Shown: piece after piece, positions 21,271-30,007 of the stretch
Layout of the letters: every line of letters starts with the position of its first letter
How positions within the stretch are numbered: the stretch's first letter is position 1
Assembly (NCBI GenBank): GCA_022497145.1
Contig: MU386055.1
Span: 1 to 30,007 of the forward strand
Reading direction: 5' to 3'
Origin: Rostrohypoxylon terebratum
Taxonomy: Eukaryota; Ascomycota; Sordariomycetes; Xylariales; Hypoxylaceae
Length of the DNA stretch: 30,007 nucleotides
Notes under the pieces: model-generated
Databases searched by the model: none
Seen by the model: the letters and a program-made list of their open reading frames with translations, nothing else
Told to the model about the DNA's origin: nothing
Position numbers and translations under genes: made by a program

Positions 21271-21862
21271 ATGAAGTGCTGCTCACCCTGACGGACACGT
21301 TCGGGCTAAGATTATAAGAGAATTACGGGGTAGTATATGATAATGAAATGAAACCCAAACAAAGTTGAAGTGGTCTGCATGGAGCTCCAAGGGAACCAGG
21401 TAGTGAGATGAGTTATTCACATTATTAATCCGTTAAGTGCTATTATTGGATATGGTTACCTATGTAAGAGCCAGCCGTAAGTCCCACAACGATGCTGAAT
21501 CAATTTCCCAAAGCGGCGACTATGACGCGACTTACCATGTTAGGGTAGCATAACACAGCCCTACCAGCATCTCAGCCTAGCCAAGTATACCATGTCAACG
21601 GAAGGGATCGCTTAGCTGAATCGCAGGATTCGCCCCAGTTCAGGACTATTATACCAGTTCTGCATCATGGTAGAAAAGATATATAAGGCTGGTTTTCTCA
21701 CCGCATCCATCATGTCACAACTCTCCTAGCATCACCATCAGTCCAGAGCTCATACTTTGAGATCGCCAGTTTAGGGAAACACCATTAGACCCATCTTCCA
21801 TCTATCTAAACCACAAAATCTTCTTTTCTTTACCAACCAACCAATCACAACAACACCCCACA
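21271..21862. promoter_or_regulatory. Promoter of the GPI-anchored protein gene
   Basis: Holds TATATAAG at 21680-21687, 176 nt before the next start codon, followed by a C/A-rich leader (ACCAACCAACCAATCACAACAAC) typical of strongly expressed fungal surface-protein genes. No gene seen. Confidence 0.55.
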
Positions 21863-22453
21863 ATGCCCTCCTTAACCAAAATAACCCTCATCACCCTGCT
21901 AGCCGCGACCAGCGCGCTAGCAGACTCGTACCAAGACCACGACATGAACAACTGCCCCGGGGTGCGGTTCGTGAACAGCGACAGCGGGTGCTGCGTGGGC
22001 GGGACGGTGGACGCGCCGTTCCTGTCCGTGTGCAAGGGGTGGCCGATCTGCGAGGGCCCGACGACGACGACGTGGACGGCCACGCCCATCAGCTGTGCTA
22101 CCATCGTGACCGACGGCCCGGACTACGACGCCCAGATCTCGAAGGCTAGGGATAGCCTTAAGGCCAGCGGTACGCACCTTGTTACGCCGCTTACGGGTGG
22201 CATTGGGGTCGGTGTCGGTGGCACTGCGGTGAGCACGGGGGCCGCGGCTGGGGCGACTGCGTCGCCGGGGCAGAGCGCCGCGGCGACGGCGACGGCCGCG
22301 GCTGCGGGGAGCAGTGCGACTGGGAGTGCGGGAGGTTCGTCTGGAGGGGCGGCTGCGACGTCGCAGGGTGCGACTGGTGCGGCTGCGGGTTTGACGATGG
22401 GGTTAGGGGCTACGGGCGGTGCTTTTATGGCTTTTGTTGCTGCTTTGCTTTAG
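21863..22453 (+). CDS. GPI-anchored-type cell-surface protein with six cysteines
   Basis: Single exon, 196 aa. The signal peptide is residues 1-20 (KITLITLLAATSALA). The mature N-terminal part (21-85) carries six cysteines: C31, C43, C44, C57, C63 and C78, suggesting three disulfides; this is not the eight-Cys CFEM pattern. Residues 110-175 are a low-complexity Ala/Gly/Ser/Thr stretch, probably O-glycosylated. The last ~20 residues are hydrophobic with no charged end (GAFMAFVAALL), as in a GPI-anchor signal, with candidate attachment small residues around 158-168. Role: wall or membrane-anchored protein; function unknown. Coding GC is clearly higher than in flanking DNA. Start context CCCCACAATG follows a clean leader and TATA box. 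Confidence 0.82.
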   Translation: MPSLTKITLITLLAATSALADSYQDHDMNNCPGVRFVNSDSGCCVGGTVDAPFLSVCKGWPICEGPTTTTWTATPISCATIVTDGPDYDAQISKARDSLKASGTHLVTPLTGGIGVGVGGTAVSTGAAAGATASPGQSAAATATAAAAGSSATGSAGGSSGGAAATSQGATGAAAGLTMGLGATGGAFMAFVAALL

Positions 22454-23439
22454 ATTTGAGGGGGATGGTTAGATATGTCTGCTTTATTTCGTGATTTAGA
22501 TTTTATCGGAGGTGGTTTTACGAATTTAGGAGGGGCGGTTGGGAGGGGCTCCTAGATATTTTCAAATAGGGGTTGGTTGTAATTGTGGTTGTAATACCGC
22601 GTATCCTACGAGAACTTCCATTCTTAAATAGTACTATGGTCCTTTTCTCTTAGCCTTTGATATAATACGCGAATTCAACAATGAGTTGATCGTGTGGAAC
22701 TTCCTGCTCTCCAAGTGTCATCATGCTGTGTTAATCATCACGTCCGTTTAGTGAAGGGCTGGTAATGTAGCATATACTAGGTACCGATCAATATTCTCGC
22801 CGGATCGCAGCATACATCCAAAACTAGAATGTATCTATCTAATGTAATTATACAATCTCGTTCTTTTCCTCGAATTGGTTGCGTATAACTAATAAAATGT
22901 GGTGCCGCGGTTGAGCTATATTTTCAGGGGCACTCATGCGAACCTATTTACCTACCCAAGCACAACGATCTACCTACCGTTAATATTGTCGTATAAGAGA
23001 AATTGTTTTATTGGGGGATGTCTAATTTTAGCTACCTAGGACTCTTCAAACTTTACTGTGAAAATCAAATACGGATGGATATGGCTACCTAAGGTAGATC
23101 TTCCCGTCAGTGACATTGGATTTCTCCATAACACCAGAATAGGCAATGGGGCTACCTATGCGTGGCATTTCATCACAGGAATACTCGGCCGCACAGCCTT
23201 GACCATCTTTTAGCTCAGCTCTTGGCTGCATTTCTCGAATATGAGTCCTACAGGACTGACTATTCTGTGTTTCTGGGGCGGAGCATTCGTGGTTCAATTA
23301 GGATTTGTATCGTTCCTTTCCAATGATATAAATACCTACATCTAAGTATCGTTCTCTCAATCGTTCGTGCGTCAGTCCTCTCTTTCTAGGCCTATCCTCC
23401 CATTTAGCTTGCCGCGTTTTGTCATTCGTTCCAAGCACT
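22454..23439. promoter_or_regulatory. Intergenic, promoter of the amidase gene
   Basis: No gene seen. TATAAATA at 23327-23334 is about 105 nt before the amidase start and is followed by a CT-rich leader. TACCTA/CCTAGG words occur at 22950-22978, 23032-23040 and 23084-23094. Confidence 0.45.
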
Positions 23440-25647
23440 ATGAAGTTCCTTGAACTTTCATGTGCTTCTGTAGCATTGTTGTCAGGGGTGGCAAGATGTA
23501 TGCAAACAGTCTCGAAACAAGTTGAACTCGGCGGAAACTCCTATTTTCTACCTCCTACTAAAGCCTGGTCTTTCAGATCCTGGAAACTTCCATCAAATCA
23601 ATCTTCAGACGAATTTCTTCCTCTGACGGTGGTACGACTTAATGACAGCACGGTTAATGCGCAGGAGATAAGGGCTATATTTGAGAACTATAATGCCACT
23701 GACGATGTATGGACTCCTGAATTTACTCGGGGTAAGTACCTATCCTCAATCCAAACCGATAGTTAGTAGATACTTATGTCAATCTGCAGCGATTTTCTTT
23801 GAGCATCCAGGAGAGAAATTAAGTTACAGCCAGGCGAGCTCTCTTACGCCTGACTATACCGTCGATAGCATTTTCGACAGTGCTTCCAGTCAGCCAGATA
23901 TCTCCAACGTCCCTCGAGGCCCCTACTTCCTCGAAACACGAACGGGCGACGTATATCGAGCTTACAAACTCGTGAATGATTTCAACCAGGCATTCATTCA
24001 GGTACCTTTCCCTGTATCTGCGAATAGGTAGACTACGGAACTAATCAGAACCAGTCTTCCTACCAAGATGAAAACTACACCCACCACCCTCTGGCTGCGG
24101 CATCTATATCGGCCGGTGCTCTAACCATCGGTATCCCATCTCGTCTCTACTACACCAAAACACGCGATCAGCCTCTAGCCGGGTTACGCATCGCCGTAAA
24201 GGATCTGTACGACTTAAGGGGGCTAAAAACATCTGATGGCAACCGTGCATTATACGAGATGAGCCAGCCCAAGAACGCCACTGCCCTCGCGGTCCAGAAG
24301 TTGATCGACGCGGGTGCTGTTGTCGTCGGCAAGAATCATCTTAGCGAGTTCGCATTTGCCGGTACTTCTGTCCCGGAACATGTGGATTATATCCTTCCGT
24401 TTAACCCGAGGGGAGATGGATATAACTCCCCGAGCGATAGCTCGGGAGGGTCGGGCGCGGCGGTTGCTTCGTATGACTGGCTGGATGTGAGTATGGGGTC
24501 TGATACGGGGGGCAGCATCAGAGGCCCAGCTCAGTGGAACGGTGTCATGGGTAACCGACCATCGACCGGAGCCGTCGACCTTAGTTATGGAGTGCTTCCT
24601 CTTTCGCCCGCAATGGACACCAGCGGCGTTCTAGTGCGAGATCCCGAGATCTGGTCCGCCGTGAATAAGGTGCTTTACTCAGGTTTTGCAAAGGAGTACC
24701 CGTCGTTCCCTAAGCAGATATATCTCCATGCACAAACTGTAGAGGCTTATTCCGAGGCGACAGGAGACGACGCCGTGTGGTGGGGCAAGGCTCAGGACTT
24801 CGTGGAGTCACTTGCGAAGCTGATGGATGCCAAAGTCACATCCCTCTCTATCGATACCTTATGGAACAGCACAAGCAGTTCCATTCCAAGAATCGGCGGC
24901 AAGGCACTGGGTGGCATTATAAACTACACGTACAGAAACCTCACCATATACGACCAATGGAACGACTTCGGGCGTGAGTACGTACGCGACTGGATGGCTG
25001 GGCACGATGGCGAGTTCCCGCCCATGGTCCCCGGTATTCGCGAGGGCTGGCTCCAAGCCAACGCGACAATCACCCCAGAGATGCATCAAGAGAACCTGGA
25101 TACCGTCCAGGCGGTAAGGAACTGGACAGCGGAAGAGTTCCTCCGGCCGGATGACGCGAGCTGCTCCGACGCGATATTTTTGACCTTCTCTCCCCCTCGA
25201 AAATCCTACAAGCCAGACATATCTTCCGATTCGTCTAACATTTACTTGGCTAAGCTGTTAGCGCAAACCGGACAACTTCGCCTCGCCAACGCCCAACTAA
25301 ACGTGACTGTGCTCTGCAACGGAAATGAAGAAACCAGTGCTAGCGATAGCGCGTGTGAGGAAGCTAAAGCTACCTTGCAAGAATTGACCGATGCCAGCTC
25401 CAGTCCTAGTTCAGTCGTGCCGTCGAGATTTGCTTCTGTAGCTGGAATTCCGGACTTCGCCATCACTTTAGGCGAGATGGCGACTGAGGATACGTTCTCA
25501 GACGCTACGTTGAAGCCCGAGGCGATGCCGTGGTCTGTGTCGATTTCCACGGCGCGAAAGTGTGATTTTATGTTGCAGGATCTCGTGTCTGCGATGGCAC
25601 GGGAAGGGATCATCAAGCCGGTTAAGACGGGAAAGCACGTTCACTAG
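23440..25647 (+). CDS. Secreted amidase-signature (AS) family hydrolase
   Basis: Predicted extracellular amide hydrolase with the Ser-cisSer-Lys triad. Exons 23440-23731, 23790-24001, 24055-25647; introns 58 and 53 nt; 698 aa. The signal peptide is about 1-20 (CASVALLSGVARC). A fungal-specific N-terminal extension of about 180 residues precedes the AS core. Triad: Lys217 in IAVKDLYDL, cis-Ser297 in the SSGGSGAAVA loop, and nucleophile Ser322 in SDTGGSIRGPAQWNG, all intact. The usual GGSSGGS loop reads SDSSGGS here. The second intron's acceptor could also be 24048 (adds Asn-Gln). There are many N-glycosylation sequons, as expected for a secreted protein. Substrate cannot be read from sequence. 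Its 3' end is 157 nt from that of the converging NLR-like gene. Confidence 0.93.
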
Positions 25648-25804
25648 AAAGCGGTGAAGGTACTGGTCCTATAAGGGATCTAAGCAGGAGATTGCGTGTA
25701 GCTATACCTACATGTATCCTTCTTATAGTTGTATATCTATGCGTCTTAACTTTGTTTCATTACATCGTAATATTTCTTATACACCTATATTATACACATT
25801 ATTC

Positions 25805-28800
25805 TTATCGTAAGCCGACTTGAACGAACTTATCATAATATCCAGGAGTCGTTTCGAATTCCATAGTTCCATCGTCCGAAAATTCAGCCGCTGTTGACTT
25901 GCCCATTTGCATGTATTTCTCATACATCTCTTCATCGTCTGCTAATTGGCATACAGACGCCAAAGCAAAGGCTGTGCGACAGACTGAGCCAGGGTGGCAT
26001 TCGCAACGAGCCAGAATTTCGAGCGCTTGCTCGTAGAACGGACTATGTGGATAAGTGTCAGCGATGCAGAATTATGGAAAATCTGAACTCACATTGACGC
26101 TTTATAGTTATTTTCCATGGCCACAGTATCCCCGATCTTATGTAGTGTGAAAGCCGTCACTTGATGTAGCGGCATAGACGCCTTCCGCCGGTTAAGGCAT
26201 TCTTGCAACGCATCTAGCGCCGCGGAAGTGTTTCCTTTTTGAATATAGATGTTGGCAAGATCAAAGTAACAACTAAAATGAGTAGGTAAGAGTCTATCTG
26301 CCAATGTTGATTTAGTAGAAACTCACATGGCTGCCTGCTCACTAGAGTCTCCTCTTTTTGTTCTCGCTGCCTGTAACGCCTCATCATTAGCTGACAGGGC
26401 CTCATCGATTCTCCCTAGAATGAGCAGGCAAAGGCATGCGTTCCGTAGATAGACATCCAAGTTGGATTGCATGTCATCTCTCAGTCTTAACCGGGAAATG
26501 ATTTCATATGCTTCTTCGGCACGCCCGGCAGCCATCAAGGATACGGCAAGGTTTCCCTCTGCAGCGGCAATCCATTTGTTGTCTTCGGGGTTCGCTATGC
26601 GTTTGTTGTTGACTCGGATATGCAACACTTTCTGAGATAAAGCCATGCCAAAATCGTGCCCTGGTCTTTCTCTTTCTGCGGTTGCCAAGACGTTGTAATG
26701 ATGGCTAATCATATCCTGAACAAACCACCTCGAATATCCAGGATGAGACTTTCGCTCTAGGGCCAGGTGACAGATATCGATAGCTTGTTCTGCCATTTTT
26801 CTAGCCGCCTGGTATTGACCTAATTCTAGAAAATACCTTGTTTGTAGTCTATTAGTAAACCTGATACACTTGGATATATAAAAGTGAAAAGGCTGGGGCT
26901 GGCTGATTTACCAGGCACAGCGAACGGCAATTTCGCAAAGGAGGATTGGGCGGCCGATCTCGATTTTAAAGAGCGAGCAAGAATATAAGACGGCCGAAAC
27001 TTGGCTTGCTAGAGTTTCACAAGACTTCCATTCACTATGAAGAGGCTTTCCGTCCTCTTGCGTGGGGAAGGACGCATTTAGCAAGAAAACAACGCGGCTC
27101 AATGTCTCAAGTTTCGTACGGTCATTCATGGATTTTACAACAGCATGTCGAATCAGATGGTGGCAACTGATCTGGTTCGTATCATCGTTGAGTTTCAGTA
27201 AGGCCCTATCGCGGAGATTTACTATTGCGCCATCCATCCTAGACTAAAAGTCAGGCATCGTGCGTGCTTCGTTCTGGTTCCGGACAGACACCAAGTAGAG
27301 AAATCGCGAAAGCTTACACGAGGACTTGGTTGAAAGGATTTTGAACAAGGTCTTCAAGGTTCTCGATTTCAAGAGGAAGATCGGGCCCTTCAGATAGCCT
27401 AATTGTGTAATATTATATCAGTGAAGCTGGATGCTGTGAATAGGACTGGTATTTATTATCTCACATTGCTTCACGCGTTGCATTTCGGAACAAGTCGAGA
27501 GGAACGCCGTCCCTATCAAGGAATGCAACCATATTCATCAACGAATATGATTTGGCGTCAAGATGCCCGTTAGTATCTTGAAAGTTAGGGTAAATATGGA
27601 GAGCCCAGATTCTGCTAATTGATTGCTCGAAGTGCGCAGGAGTCCATTTTGTAAGGTCAGGGTTGAACAGAAAGTCAGTTTCAAAACGAGGATGTTCTCG
27701 CCAAAAAGATGAGAGGGACTTGCCCAGGCCTCTAACGTAGTTACCTACCAAGTCCAGTGCTAATGGAAGATGCCCTAATGCATCTGTTATCAGATTTGCT
27801 GCCATCTTTTCTCCCGAATTTGATTCGTGAGTATCTGTGATTTTCAAAAGTAACTGTGCACCTGATTCTGTAGACAGTGGCTCCATCAGTATCATCCTAT
27901 CTGTATGAACGTAACGGCGCGCGACTGCTTCACTCGTTGTTGTTATTATAATGGAACCGCTAGATTCCAGAGGCCAATAGGGACCAAGCAGTGATGAATC
28001 CTCGACGTTATCGAATATTATAAGCCACTTCGGGGCATCGTTATTCTCATCTAGATTTTTAATGAGTTTTTGTTGAACTCCGGTATTGAACCCGTGGTAG
28101 GTACGTACCTCTCTTCCCTGCGTTGAAGAGCCATTTCTTTACTAGTTCCCGAAGTTGGTCAGGATGTTGCACGGAGTCGTCAGCAATCCCCAAGCTATAG
28201 GCAATCGTACTAAATGACTGCTGTAGCTTTTGTGAGCTCTCCGCAGAAACCCACAGTATCGCCAGATACAAGTTAACGTGATTATGAGCAAACTCCAGTG
28301 CTAAGTGTGATTTCCCGACGCCTCGCATCCCGCAGAGACATACAGTTTGTAAAGCCTCTCGTCCTTCGTTGGTACAAAGGTAACCCTCCAAACGCCTTAG
28401 TTCAGCGTCTCGGCCATAGCAGTCCTGTCCGTGTTTGGGAGGAAGGTTTTGGAAGGGACCAGTCGTTAACATTATGGGTGATGAATGAAGATTGACAGGG
28501 TTTAATCGTTCGAGGATTCTTTGCACACCTCTATTAAGTGCGTCATATTTTCTATCCCAACGCTCACTTGAGGCTACTACAGCTTCCTGGTCGACCCACG
28601 CTGTCAGCTCACGTAAGCGTTCAATCCGAGGTTCAATCTTATCTGCAAAGGGGTTGAATGTACAGTAAAGTAGGTTCTCTGTATTGATGAGCAGGCATAT
28701 CAGAATTGAGGATGCACTTTGGGGGTGAATTTACTCACTTGTTGGTCCGTTCTTGAAGAAAGTGATGCTGTCGTGGCAAAATCCTATGAGTTCGGTATGG

Positions 28801-29490
28801 TAATTGATGAGTGCGATCTTCAGTTGCTTGTATGAGCTGCCAGCCAAACGGATCGTGTAATGATTAAATCTCGGACCGTGTCGACAGATCTCTTCAAGAG
28901 CAGCGACCAATTGATCCAACGCACGATAATTCCTGGTGGCAATCTGGTGATACGAGACTTGTTAGCATCTTCGGATACTAGATAGGTAGTACCTACTAGG
29001 TTAGGTACTTTAACGAGCGCAGATGGGAAAGTTTTGGCAGAGACTCCGGGAACATTGAAAAGCCCAACAAAAAAAAGATGTACCATTAAATGAAACCGGA
29101 ACGTGAAGGGTGGAGGAAGGGTGGAGGCGAAGATGGACTTGTGGCTGCAGGTGGCAGGTGGCAGGTGGCAGGTGGATATCATACTTCAATAATCAAGGAC
29201 AGAGATCCCCAAAGTAATGCAAGTGCCCGCGGTGCTCCTTCCACATAAATTTTCATGCATTCGCTATAACTTTTAATCCAACGGATGAAAGGTAGGAGAC
29301 GGTCAAGTACTCGAATTACTCGCGAGTTGCGATATTCCACCCGAAGCGCTTGCACGTGATGCAGCATATTGTCTACACCACTCATGGAGTTTACTTTTGA
29401 CCGGTCATCCTCGTCCAATGAGCTAAGGAAAGCATCCAATGCAGAAACCCAGATAATCTCTGGTTGCTCGGGCTGTGCGTCGACCTCCAT
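25805..29490 (-). CDS. NB-ARC/TPR NLR-like (STAND) protein, nine exons
   Basis: Signal-transduction NTPase of the fungal NLR-like class, related to those controlling heterokaryon incompatibility and non-self responses; cytosolic. Exons: 29490-29185, 28943-28739, 28642-28109, 28050-27465, 27398-27318, 27238-26912, 26860-26327, 26272-26093, 26042-25805; 996 aa. The helical N-terminal domain (about 1-210) includes LALLWGSLSLIIEIATRNY, typical of domains preceding NACHT/NB-ARC in fungi; its exact family is not assignable. NB-ARC: Walker A GMRGVGKS (275-282), Walker B LIIFDN (358-363), GSIIITTTS sensor strand, and GHLPLAL (441-447). From about 680, TPR-like repeats (YFLELGQYQAARKMAEQAI; CYFDLANIYIQKGNTSAALD; YEQALEILARC). 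The last exon has no ATG-started ORF but splices in frame and ends VQVGLR. The exon 4 acceptor could alternatively be at 28078. No frameshift or stop seen. Confidence 0.88.
28944..29184 (-). other. Unusually long first intron of the NLR-like gene
   Basis: At 241 nt it is several times longer than the other introns here. It holds a TAGGTA-type cluster (28981-29009), a GCTAAC branch-like site 20-25 nt before the acceptor, and a 7-bp tandem repeat. The GTATGA donor and CACCAG acceptor are both phase 0 and join IIE to IATRNY. A missed small exon cannot be excluded. Confidence 0.7.
29147..29174. repeat. Tandem (GCAGGTG)x4
   Basis: Four perfect copies of the heptamer GCAGGTG (CACCTGC on the gene strand) occur just inside the 5' end of the first intron of the NLR-like gene. 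Copy number at such repeats often varies between strains. Confidence 0.9.
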
Positions 29491-30007
29491 ACGTACAATG
29501 TAAATAGGTATTGAAGAATTTTCTCAACAAATAATCCCAAGCTCAAGTCCAAGGCGGCTGCAAGCATGCATTGACAGCCCTATTTAAGTATCTTTGGCTA
29601 ATATCGTAGATGCGGCTACACGACTTTTTCCAAGGGCTGTGTTTTGCATCTCGTAGCCGCGCCAGAGAAAAATGATAGATAACATTAAATTTATTATTAA
29701 AAATGTCATTAACGGTTGTTTTTATTTGAATATACACTTGAGATAAAAAAAAAGGCTGCATTTTTGTCCCCCCATTGCCCAAAACACACGCACACATAAT
29801 CACATCACTGCCACATTCTTGTTTGTTCTTTAGATACCTAATAATCTAGTGTAGGTACGGTGCGCGAAATGCTTTAAAATGGGGCGTCTGGTGGAGGGGT
29901 AAACATAGGTAGGTGTGACGAGCTGTGGCAATCTTTGTTCGATCTACAGCTGTTAAGAGAGATGCTGCAGTCTTTGTACATCTCCCTTCAACCTAAGACT
30001 GCTTTGT
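29491..30007. promoter_or_regulatory. Upstream region of the NLR-like gene
   Basis: Should contain the promoter of the leftward NLR-like gene. AT-rich with A-runs at 29745-29753. TACCTA/TAGGTA words occur at 29834-29856 and 29905-29914. Short open frames here look random. No TATA box was assigned. Confidence 0.4.

Noticed and set aside
21802..22177. Minus-strand open frames opposite the GPI-type protein
   Set aside because: High-GC coding DNA leaves the antisense frames open; the Arg/Ala/His-rich translation is a composition effect.
28051..28108. Alternative acceptor at 28078 for exon 4 of the NLR-like gene, adding about nine residues
   Set aside because: It keeps frame, but the intron would be about 30 nt, much shorter than the others in the gene; the 58-nt form was preferred.
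28820..29182. 120-codon minus-strand ORF overlapping exon 2 and intron 1 of the NLR-like gene
   Set aside because: It is in a different frame from the conserved exon and includes intron sequence with the heptamer repeat; no family signal.
1..30007. Transposons, CRISPR arrays, bacterial-type operons
   Set aside because: No transposase, reverse transcriptase, long terminal or inverted repeats, or regularly spaced repeats were seen; the gene structure is eukaryotic.

Overview
This window reads as nuclear DNA of a filamentous ascomycete (Pezizomycotina, most likely a Sordariomycete; the order cannot be fixed from sequence alone). Genes are sparse. Almost every intron is short (47-96 nt) with GT..AG ends and often a CTAAC/CTGAC-like branch site. 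The gene families (AA9 polysaccharide mono-oxygenase, Zn2Cys6 regulator, fungal 7TM rhodopsin-like receptor, NB-ARC/TPR protein) are typical of moulds. Intergenic DNA is littered with TAGGTA/TACCTA and CCTAGG words. No transposon, CRISPR array, plasmid or viral gene was seen.

Layout, left to right. 27-505 (-) holds decayed coding remnants, one with a SET-like start. 1697-3265 (+) is a nuclear-looking acidic protein whose N-terminal half resembles a Ulp1-type protease fold with the catalytic His and Cys replaced. 3675-4481 (-) is a secreted AA9 mono-oxygenase (3 exons). 4992-5519 (-) is an uncertain ORF just behind an APC amino-acid/choline-type permease at 5565-7383 (-), which contains a 24-nt micro-exon. 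8792-9920 (-) is a 7TM fungal rhodopsin-domain protein. 11509-12279 (+) is a GNAT acetyltransferase. 13246-14853 (+) is a secreted Sde182/DUF1593 nucleoside-hydrolase-like protein. 15231-15302 (+) is tRNA-Cys(GCA). 16642-18727 (+) is an E2 ubiquitin-conjugating domain fused to an F-box protein. 19664-21270 (+) is a Zn2Cys6 transcription factor. 21863-22453 (+) is a GPI-anchored-type cell-surface protein. 23440-25647 (+) is a secreted amidase. 25805-29490 (-) is a nine-exon NB-ARC/TPR NLR-like protein.

The genes do not form an obvious single pathway or biosynthetic cluster. Secreted or surface functions for plant polysaccharide and amide use are prominent (AA9, Sde182-like, amidase, permease, GPI protein). 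A second theme is ubiquitin-type control and non-self or stress sensing (E2-F-box fusion, degenerate Ulp1-like protein, NLR). The most interesting items are the E2-F-box fusion, the apparent pseudo-protease with an acidic tail, the nine-exon NLR and the 24-nt micro-exon. Gene models were spliced by hand from reading frame, GT/AG signals and family conservation. No alignment or database search was run.
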